Shown here piece by piece: positions 56,171-64,000 of a stretch of DNA of 64,000 nucleotides (positions are counted from its first letter, which is position 1; the number at the start of each line of letters is the position of its first letter). Source of the DNA: Rutpela maculata (taxonomy: Eukaryota; Arthropoda; Insecta; Coleoptera; Cerambycidae); assembly GCA_936432065.2 (NCBI GenBank), contig OW386289.2, positions 137,070,015 to 137,134,014 on the forward strand. The letters are read 5' to 3'. The translations under genes were made by a program, and so were the position numbers. The notes beneath the pieces are model-generated. The model saw nothing but the letters and a program-made list of their open reading frames with translations, ran no database searches and was not told the DNA's origin.

Positions 56171-56567
56171 TATATTAATGCATAAAATTTGTCTGCTACC
56201 ACGTAGTTTCTTGCAGAAATTATTTGTAGATGGCGCCACATACGAACTACTGATAATAATCAGTCATGTTGAACCTATACTCTTATGAATTTATAGAAAA
56301 TAAATAGCAAATAGAGTACAATGTTCAAACTCTTTCAGGGAACATCGATTTATTTGTATGGATCTTATAACGATCAGGTTAAAGATCTGTGGCTGAGGTG
56401 AGATAGCATAAAAGTTTTATGCTGTATGTTTGATAAGTTAAGCACCCATTAGTTTTATGATAAAACCAGTGAGTGCTTAATCTACTAATTGTCCATTCAC
56501 CTAGTACATGGCGACTCATCCTGTAACCCATTATATATGGAAAATGGAAATCTGCCAGAACCTGTTT

Positions 56568-56670
56568 AATTTCATTTAATTTAATTAAATGAAATTAAAC
56601 ATTAAATATTCTCTAATTATGTTCATTAATTAAATTAATTAATGAGCATAATTAGTGAATATTTAATGTT
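56568..56670. repeat. Twin AT-rich perfect-stem palindromes
   Basis: GTTTAATTTCATTTAA, five bases, and its complement (56568-56604) are followed directly by a second palindrome, ATTAAATATTCTCTAATTAT.. with complementary right arm ending TATTTAATGT (56604-56670). Confidence 0.7.
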
Positions 56671-57027
56671 ATATAAACCTTTAATAAAACGTTTATATTC
56701 TACGTTTACTTTCGTTTCGTAAGCGTTGAAAATTAACGAATAATTATCGTTTTTTAACGTCATTTAATCGTTATCTATGATGTTTAAAAGACGATTATAT
56801 TTGGTTAATAAGAATGTTTCTCGCGAGACATTTTTTCGTTGAATCAATCGGTTTCTAAAAACTCTATAAAAACGTGTAGTTTTCAATTCTTTTTTAACTT
56901 TCTTTAAACGTATGTGTGACTATTGGGGAAAAAAATTGAATTAATATAAAGTTTGACATTTGAAATCTCACTTATATGGTATTACTGTATTTAGAGAATT
57001 ATGTAAGAACCAAAAATGTATTAATAT
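56671..57027. other. AT-rich sequence with scattered AACGTT words
   Basis: Continues the ACGTTT-rich composition of 55480-56170 to about 56930. No unit structure resolved. Confidence 0.35.
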
Positions 57028-57357
57028 ACGGGGTGTTCCATTTGAAAGTCAAAAAAAAGTTGGTACCACTCCCAACTGGCACAGATTGCTTTCTAAGCGT
57101 TGTAAGAAATATTTTTAAGAATAGTAGCCGCTAATTTTCTATTAAGAGCTCTTTTAAAGCTACTATAGTTGCGAAATAGGCACAATGTGCTAGCTGCGGG
57201 CTTCCGATGAAACCGGCAGTGGAAAAAAAAATAATTTATGTGTCCAAAAGTGACGTTGATCACGTACAGATGATGTACAAAGTTTTAATAATATAGCTGC
57301 AAAAATTAAGAAAAAAATGGGAGTATACCATGTTCATGTTACGTTACACCCGGTATA
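57028..57357. mobile_element. Possible short mariner-type MITE
   Basis: TATACGGGGTGTTCC at the left and the complement of TATACCGGGTGTAAC at the right, 330 bp apart. TA ends and GGGTGT motif as in mariner-derived MITEs; arms are short and worn. Confidence 0.4.
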
Positions 57358-58129
57358 CTCTTATCTCTCGTCTGAAATGAAAATAACTTCACATGTACAA
57401 AAAATATAAATATCTAAATATTATCTATTGAAGCATCAAATAAGCATGTTTGATTATTAACGTTAAAAATTTGTACCGAAATAAGCTGTTGAAACCCCGC
57501 AAGCAGGGTAGACTTTAAGTGAAATCACCTCGGAAATCACCCTGTAGATTATTCGAACTCTGAGACTTTTCTTACATTTCATTAAATAAAAAATTGTTGT
57601 AATATTTGTAGCATTACCTACTTTAGTTTTAAATAGCAGATTAGCAGGTACATAAAAAATGTTAGTTGTTGTTATGTAGGTAAATTGACTAAATGGTTAA
57701 GAATTCGCATCAATTACCTACCTACGCCACTGCCCTACATATTATGAATTGCAACAATGTGTAACTTCATAACAGAAATTAGGAATTGAAAGATGTATAT
57801 ACAAATAATAAAATCAACCATTACTAGGTACATTGCAGCTCCGCGCATTGTGTCGTATGAATTACAACAATTAAATTCAAACTCCCAACTGACATATTTC
57901 CCCTCTTCTACGTTCTACGTCGCTTGATTTGTTAATGTTAGTGCAAATCAACAACAAACATTACCGAGATAGCCATGATATAACAAAAGAACCAAAAGAA
58001 CAAATGCATGTTAATGTTTAAGATTGATAACAAGTGAGTTGTTGTCTGATAAACGAACAAGAAAACATGGGGCAGAAACAGTGCGTTTGCGCGCGGCAAA
58101 GCAACAATCGGAGTGACTCACTTGATCCG
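57358..58129. other. Upstream region of the zinc-finger gene, unassigned
   Basis: Less repeat-like than the rest. GC content rises towards 58060-58180. No coding sequence recognised; promoter and upstream regulatory sequence of the gene at 58397 are expected here. Confidence 0.35.
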
Positions 58130-58135
58130 TCAGTC
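58130..58135 (+). promoter_or_regulatory. Candidate initiator (Inr) of the zinc-finger gene
   Basis: TCAGTC fits the arthropod initiator TCAGTY and lies 267 bp before the start codon, in the local GC-rich patch. No TATA box or clear downstream promoter element was seen, so this rests on one six-base match. Confidence 0.25.
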
Positions 58136-58396
58136 GCTTTCTACCTTTGAGGGGTGAGCTTGACGCGCTCTCTTACCAAAATACACGTGAACTGTCAAAA
58201 TAATCAAAACATAACCTGTTTGTTGCGATTTTACGCGTTTGTTTTGTTTTATCAGACTGAATTTTGTTTGTTTTGTTGCTTTGTTTTGTGTTTTGAGTGC
58301 TTTTGTGTTTTTTTGTGCTTTCTTTCATTATGTACCTTACCATGTGACTGTTCGAGCTTTAAAAAACCCCCAGAGCTTTTTGGAGGAATATCAACA

Positions 58397-58436
58397 ATGT
58401 CGAGGCGAAAGCAGAGCAATCCCAAACCGCTGAAAA
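58397..58436 (+). CDS. First coding exon, FOG/u-shaped-type zinc-finger corepressor
   Basis: Thirteen codons, MSRRKQSNPKPLK, then one base of the next codon and a splice donor GTAGGT at 58437. The N-terminal motif MSRRKQ.(N/K)P is the short peptide that recruits the NuRD corepressor through RBBP4/7 in FOG, SALL and BCL11 zinc-finger proteins. SNP plus a basic tail matches FOG most closely, whose arthropod member is u-shaped, a GATA-factor partner. The start was chosen because the motif is N-terminal in all these families and ATCAACAATG is a good insect start context. An in-frame ATG at 58154 would add 81 unconserved residues rich in Phe and Cys. The zinc fingers must lie on later exons outside the window. 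SALL or BCL11 remain alternatives. Confidence 0.6.
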
Positions 58437-59754
58437 GTAGGTGTTTTGTGTAATTTGTTATTTGTGCGCAATGTTGCTGACGAGTTCGTTTTTCCCTAGA
58501 TATTGTTTTGAAATATGCCACATATTCTGTTAAATGTATATAACAATTACCTAATGGTTTCTCAGAATTTGTAAACAGGTATGTTTGCTAGGTCATGTGC
58601 TACTGCGTTTAAATGCATTAGTTCACTTTTAAAAAAATTGTTAAAACACGAATATTGAGTAGGTATTAATTTATTATTATGAAGTATCTACGTATCTATG
58701 GGGCTATTTACTTGATATAACAACAGCATACCTATCTATCTACATTCTACGTACATACTAAGTTTAGTTACACAGCTTTAAATATGTATAGGTATTTCTA
58801 TAAAATATCGTTCAGATAAATTTTACAAAATATATTAGGTATAGGGAGAGGCATCATTTGAATCATTTATATACATATAACCGAGGTATATACCTATATA
58901 CTTGTGTATTTTCACAATAAATATCTGCCACCTTATGAATCACGCCTCTAAAGAAAGAGATTAACTAGGATAGACCGAGAGTAGACAGTGTAGACACATA
59001 TTTTCGCTTCTTAAAGTTATGGTTTAAAAATATTTGGTTAATTATGTTAGCAAATTCATCAAGTAAGTAGTTGTATATGGATATTTATCGCGAGGAGTCA
59101 ACCGCTGGGAAAAATTGCACACCACACTTCATACTTAAGACCTAAGGTATATCACAATCCTTAAGTGCCTGATTTTTGATTTAGGTATGTGATCTGTTTG
59201 TTTTTTAACCGTTCGTAATTACCTACTTTACATCATGTATTGACTATATTGCACAGCAAGAACGAATTCTAGTTTAAATGTACAACGAGATGTACAGTTC
59301 TTCTGTACAAAAAAATGTGGAAATTTTGTCTAGTGTATAACTGTTACTACATTAGAATCGTGAAATGTAGTTGGAAATGAGAAATACTGATAATAACTGT
59401 CAAGATTTTTGAACTGTAATTTACAAAGTATGTACCTAGTAAACTGTCAATAACATTTCTTCTCGCATTCATTTAACATACTTATCATATCATCAGCTGT
59501 GTTGCCAGCATTGCATTATTTTTCGGGCTAAATCCTAGTATAAATTAGGGCTAGATCGAAGAAAACCGGAGTAAACGAGGGTAAAATTAAAAAATCAAAC
59601 ATAACTAGAAGTACAAAACTGGATAGACCCTGCCTAAAACGGGCTCCAGGAGGAGAGGAACCCAAATTTTTTTTTGAAGAGCGGTGTGGGGTACACTGCG
59701 GCGGATTTTTTTTTTTGAGAACGAGAAAAAAACTACGGCAAAATTCTTTTGATG
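58437..59754 (+). other. Presumed first intron, proximal part
   Basis: Follows the donor GTAGGT. AT-rich, no repeat or coding signal recognised. Confidence 0.4.
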
Positions 59755-60309
59755 AGCGATAGTGTGATGGCTTAGCGAAAAGATCGTGACCTGCTGGATT
59801 CAAACTTCAAATTTTGCACACTTCTTATATATCCTCAGTACTATCAATTCAGGGGATGGTGCCCGATTTCAGTGTCCGCCATCTTGAAATATGACGCCAT
59901 GTTTTATTTGGACTGTACCTTTATTTGGTTTTTACTAAATATCTCCCCAACTTCTGGGTTTGTAGCAAAAAGGATTGAATTTAAACTAAATTTGCCACAG
60001 TTTGAGACTGGAGCAGCTTTTGTAACTTTAATATTTTGCGAGATACAAGCTTTGGACTTTTTTCAGGTTATTATGAAAATATCTTGGAAAATTTATATTT
60101 TTGTCGGTTTTGCTAAATATCTCCAATGCAGTAAGTTTTACAGCAAACATTGTTTTATTAATATTTAAGAAGAATAAATAGGCTACAATGTGAGTAAAGA
60201 AAGACATCGATACAATCACAATTTGCTGAGATAATGTATTTGACCATGTTACAAACGTTTCGATAAAAAAAATTTCAGAATAACTATTAAGAAAATAATT
60301 ATAGAAATT

Positions 60310-61280
60310 ATATTTATAATGTTGTTTGCTGTTCACAATGGCCTTTGCAATGACAAAGAGCTGTTCAGGCAAGTGCAGCCTTTTTACAAACGTAATTCTT
60401 AGAGCACAGCCTTACATCCGCACTTGATTGATTCCCTACAGCTTTTGCTTGCTTCCGGTATAGGCATCCAAATTGGTTGCCACGTCTCTTCGTTTTTTTT
60501 CCATCCAAATTTAACCGGAGTAAGGTGCATTTTGGAGTGATTGCAAACTGGTTAACCAGATGCTAGATTGATAGACGCAGCAGCGATTAGTGTGTTGAAT
60601 GAGGGCATCCTGTGTGGGCGGTAGACTTTGCATCATCTTTACTTTTTCTCCTTGTGTGAAGAGATCCCTCTGAGCTTGTTGATGCTGTCAAGTTCTGTTG
60701 TGCCATCATACAGGATGCATGTGAATCATTTTATTGTTCAAATGGCTTTGTTTTAGCATCTACTGACTGAAATGGATGTTTTGCAGAGAAGATAAATCTT
60801 TCAGTGCCTCTAGGGTATGCTTTATATGTCTTTCATGCTGACTTTTTCCCCTTACCAAAAATAATATCGGAAGTTTTTACCCTTACCAAATGCAATCCAA
60901 AGTTGAATATTAAGTTTTGTAAGTTTGTAGCTCGAAAAAGATGCCTACTAGTGCCACAATAACATCTGCGTCAACTGTACTTATGAGGATGTTGGTGCAA
61001 TCTTTTGTAATGCATCCAATATATGAAGAAACATACTGGTATCAGCTTCTTCGTGGTCAGTTTCGGACATCGGTGCACTGCTATTTTTTGAAATAACAGA
61101 TTTACCATAGGTGATGTACATTTCTTTACCTTCTTGTACGTCATAAGCTGCGACTGCATCACTTAGTAGGGTAAACAGTTCTGTCTCGTTCTCTGAATTC
61201 TTCAGGTAAAAAAGTTTTTGGGGATTGTGGTTTCCCTTGTAACTTTTCTCCTTTCTCCCTTCCCTCCCTTCACACGTGTA
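60310..61280 (-). pseudogene. XPG/FEN1-like nuclease with Cys-rich end, locus 4
   Basis: Minus strand, in order: LKNSENETELFTLLSDAVAA (about 61215), GKEMYITYGKSVISKN, TDHEEADTSMFLHILDAL (HEEADT at 61038-61055), ILISTVDADVIVALV (Asp pair at 60961-60975), LWIAFGKGKNFR, IFGKGKKSA (60842-60858; the preceding HA.TGCDT segment is deleted), TYKAYPRGTERF, SLPPTQDALIQHTNR (60595-60629), then a Cys-rich end with LCSKNYVCKKAALA, a stop where a Cys is expected, and TALCHCKGHCEQ (60316-60405). EAD, DAD and GCD blocks match the spacing of metal-binding acids in XPG/FEN1/PIN nucleases, and the Cys cluster resembles a Cys8 finger. This pairing is reported for Academ transposons. Several frameshifts; non-functional. 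It is the only locus visibly enclosed by inverted repeats. Confidence 0.72.
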
Positions 61281-61459
61281 GTTTCCTTCAGACTATCTGG
61301 CTTGTGTATGTCCCATACAACATCGATTCGTAGGCAATCCTAATGAAAAAAAAATATACCATTGCCAGAAACACTGGAAGAGAAATGTGATCGCGTCGTA
61401 TTTAGAAACTCTGGATGCTTGTATCTCGCAAAATATTAAAGTTACAAAAGCAGATCTAG

Positions 61460-61749
61460 CAGAGACGGATCTATAGGAACCCGGGCCCGGGAGCTTTTGG
61501 GGACCCGCCAGAGATTTTGACAATTTTTTTTTTCAAATTTCTCACCGCCGCTCATCAATTATTAAGCATGGGGGCCTGTTGGCTTTGGAAGAGCCCGCTA
61601 GAGATTTTGGAAATTTTTTTTTTTCAAATTTCTCCCCTCCGCTCATCAATTATTAAGCACAGGGGCTTGTTGGCTCTCGAGGGGCCCGTAGCGGGGGCCC
61701 GCGGAAAACCATTCGAACCCAGTCCCGTAACAGCAACGCTCCGCCACTG
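61460..61749. mobile_element. hAT MITE, 290 bp, perfect 8-bp target duplication
   Basis: Ends CAGAGACGGATC and the complement of CAGTGGCGGAGC, flanked by AGATCTAG at 61452-61459 and 61750-61757. The interior is a 107-bp unit (GAGATTTTG..CGCTCATCAATTATTAAGCA) repeated twice. Inserted in the nuclease-bearing element. Confidence 0.9.
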
Positions 61750-62060
61750 AGATCTAGTCTAAAGTTGTAACAAATTTAGTGTGGCTTAAAATTAATTCGA
61801 ACAGTATTGCTATAAACCCAACCGATTTGCGTAATAACCTGAAAAAGTCCAAAATTTTGGAAGCTTGTATCTCGCAAAATATTAAAGTTACAAAAGCGGG
61901 CTCTGATCCCCAGAAGCTGGGGAGATATTTAGTAAACATGGCGGTCACTGAAATCGGGAACTCCCCCTTGAATTGATAGTACTCAGGGTATATTTTGGCG
62001 CTTTAATCCAGCAGGTCACGATTCTGGCTAGTATTTGTTCTAAGCCACCACACTGCGGAG

Positions 62061-62558
62061 AGTCACTGCAGCGATAGCTAAAACGGACTAGATTGCAAAA
62101 AGGCAGTAGAAAATGCACGAACGGGGTGTCACTGGCAACAATGATCATCAGGGCCGTGCCTAGACGTTTGGCCGCCCTATTCATAATAAAATGCCTGCCC
62201 TCCCCTTGAACAGCGTCTAGGTGGAAGGGGCACGGGTGATGTTGTCCGGAAAAATTTTGCCAGAGCCTTTTAGCAGCCAATTCGAGCCTAAAATGAACTA
62301 GAGACTAACGAGGAGACTAACGATAGGTATATTTTACAACACAATACAAAATGACGTCACAATAAATAAAATTTTTATTATAATGAAATATACCTAATTA
62401 TGATTATAATAAATAAAATAAAGTCTCGAATAAAGTTCATTCCACAACAAACATTCAACTCTGAATCTCCCGATAATGCTGCATTATTTGCGAAACGCTC
62501 GTCGGTATATTATGCGGTGTTTTTGTTTTTATAGAAACTTATTCAACGAGGTTTAAAG
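62061..62558. other. Unassigned sequence with a small hairpin
   Basis: CAGGGCCGTGCC..TAGACG (62151) and CGTCTAGG..GGGGCACGGG (62213-62237) form an imperfect inverted pair of about 85 bp. Nothing else recognised. Confidence 0.35.
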
Positions 62559-63041
62559 TAGGTTTTTTCTGCTTCGGCCGAATGCCGAATATTTATCTTA
62601 AATTTCGCCGAAACACGAAGCTTCGGCCGAATGATATACCGAAAAAGGAACGTCCTGAAAAATACCAACATATTTTTCTAAATGGCAATGAAATAATACT
62701 ATAAAAATCATTTTTTTGAACAAACGTTTTATTTCAAAAGTAAATAAATGTTCATTATAAACCGAAATAGGCAAGTGAAATAAACGATACAACTATTGAA
62801 ACGAATTTTTGTCCATTTTGAATACATTTAGTATTTTAGTCTTACTTGCACCAGGTTCAAACACGAAATGAGACATATTATATTCTAACTTCTAACCGCG
62901 CGTAGCTAATTTGCGAGTTTTGATTGCGAGTATTTTCTTGTTGCATGCTTCGGCCGAAGCAGCGACGTCAAACAGCCGAAACCGAATACATGAAAAATAG
63001 TCCGAATGCCGAAGCCGAATCGATGCTTCGGCGCATCCCTA
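62559..63041. mobile_element. hAT MITE, 483 bp, perfect 8-bp target duplication
   Basis: Ends TAGG..CTGCTTCGGCC and the complement of TAGGGATGCGCCGAAGC, flanked by GTTTAAAG at 62551-62558 and 63042-63049. CTTCGGCCGAA and TTCGGC words repeat at both ends. The left terminus is worn. Non-coding. Confidence 0.85.
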
Positions 63042-63049
63042 GTTTAAAG

Positions 63050-64000
63050 GCGAGAGCGATAGATGAGCAATACGAATTAATTTATGAACGTTTGGGTCGG
63101 TCAATTATTGCACGAGGTGGGGGTGAATTTATTTTCCCTAGTTGCAGTGTAGTACTGTTTTGAGAGGTATAATTAATGAATAAAAATATTCCTGTTGATA
63201 TTCCATTATTAGTTTATTTATCTGAAACGTTAGGTTAGAATTGCCACTGCACCCTTTTTTACAAAGTAAACGGAATATCTCCATTTTCACAACAAATATA
63301 AAGAAACAGTGTAATATTAACACAAAAACACTGACAACTGTTACTAACGCATTACCAATTTTTGAACTGTTACATATCAGAAGACGCTGGAAGACAACTA
63401 GTCCACAAATTTGGATTGTTAAGCCAATAACCACGCCCACATTTCTGTTCTATCTTGATTATGCCTGTGATCTTATCAGAGTGTCCAGTGCTGACAATAT
63501 TTCTCTATGAGCAAATACACTATTCTCTTCCTCTCTCCGAGCATAATGACATTTGTCGTATATCCTACTACTATTGTTATGCATTGGTATTGTATATATG
63601 TTTTTTCGGCGGCCGTCTAGAAAATGACTTCAATCTAAACTATTTTTAGTCCAGAAACCCCAGTCATTTTATCACGAGAGTTCGGTAAGTGACATTTTAT
63701 CAGACTCCGTCGGTAAAGTAAAAACAATGTATTTTGTTATAATATCCCAAAAGTCGTTGATAAAACGAAGGGGGTGAGATCATTTCCTATCAAAATCACC
63801 AGATGGTTATCCGATTTTTAACCGATTTCAAAAAAATTCGAGAAAAAAATTAAAAAGGAGTACTAGTTATTTTTTTAGGACATATTATTTTAAATACTGT
63901 TATAATAATTACAAAAATAAATACACTGTTTTATTTTCAACTGTTTTGTGATTAACTGTTTGCATATAGCTTGAAGAGATTAGGTAAGAAATTTTTACTG
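63050..64000. other. Unassigned sequence, presumed intron
   Basis: No repeat pair, RNA gene or conserved coding motif recognised. Frames at 63138-63649 lack motifs. Confidence 0.4.

Larger units (their letters stand above)
59755..62060. mobile_element. Inverted-repeat transposon carrying nuclease remnant (Academ-like?)
   Basis: Arms of about 0.3 kb are inverted: 59755-60085 (AGTGTGATGGCTTAG..GATCGTGACCTGCTGGATT) and 61758-62060 (complement). Shared internal block TTTGTAACTTTAATATTTTG then CGAGATACAAGC. A second partial arm copy lies at 61395-61459. Between the arms is the minus-strand nuclease-family pseudogene 60310-61280. A hAT MITE (61460-61749) has landed in the right part. The target-site duplication is not determined. 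Confidence 0.65.

Noticed and set aside
56414..56466. Hairpin GTTAAGCACCC..GAGTGCTTAA as a microRNA precursor
   Set aside because: Stem is short (about 18 bp with mismatches) and lies in repeat-rich DNA; no basis for a microRNA call without small-RNA data.

Overview
This window looks like transposon-saturated, AT-rich nuclear DNA from an arthropod, most probably an insect. The reasons are the dense layering of short-intron, RNA-polymerase-III-type and DNA-transposon sequences, insect-style mariner transposase remnants, and a 65-bp GT..AG intron in a THAP fragment. There are no bacterial features such as operons or ribosome-binding sites. Only one piece looks like a resident host gene: a 13-codon first exon at 58397-58436 (+). 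It carries the N-terminal NuRD-binding type motif of zinc-finger corepressors, closest to FOG/u-shaped, and is followed by a splice donor. Its other exons would lie beyond the right edge, so 58.4-64 kb would be first-intron sequence. Everything else that could be recognised is repeat DNA, nested several layers deep.

Layout. 0-6.7 kb: a Helentron/HINE-like copy with a palindromic MITE inside it, then a hAT-type element (2329-5285, perfect 8-bp target duplication) that carries three smaller palindromic elements, then a 0.5-kb GC-rich inverted-repeat element. 6.7-9 kb: a 388-bp tandem duplication, the first nuclease-family pseudogene, and a MITE. 10.2-12.1 kb: a mariner-like element with very long inverted arms and a dead transposase. 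12.5-13.9 kb: the 3' part of a non-LTR retrotransposon whose RNase H reading frame is intact. 14-19.4 kb: four foldback/MITE elements. 20.8-24 kb: a 988-bp hAT MITE, an internally deleted IS630-type transposase, and a dead reverse transcriptase. 25-39 kb: HINE-like copies, a tRNA-derived SINE, a rearranged duplicated retrotransposon tail, a second nuclease pseudogene, and a 3-unit satellite. 40-41.2 kb: a hAT-like element containing an intron-bearing THAP gene fragment. 44-46.5 kb: a third nuclease pseudogene split by a HINE-like insertion. 47.6-50.6 kb: tandem repeats. 50.9-55.1 kb: one retrotransposon copy split by a 2-kb inverted-repeat element. 55.1-57.4 kb: a mariner fragment and AACGTT-rich repeats. 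59.7-63 kb: a 2.3-kb inverted-repeat element holding the fourth nuclease remnant, with one hAT MITE inside it and another 3' of it.

Two systems stand out. (1) A family with inverted subterminal motifs, a terminal hairpin and an internal tandem-repeat slot occurs at nine or more places. In one copy the usual tetranucleotide repeat is replaced by a 265-bp satellite. (2) Four separate decayed loci (about 7.9, 32.5, 44.4 and 60.8 kb) encode the same protein family, with EADT, DTDVVVL, HA.TGCDTT and LPPT motifs and a Cys-rich C-terminus. I read this as an XPG/FEN1-like nuclease plus Cys8 finger, as reported for Academ-type DNA transposons. One locus lies between about 0.3-kb inverted repeats, which supports a transposon origin. 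All functional statements come from reading the sequence; no database search was possible.
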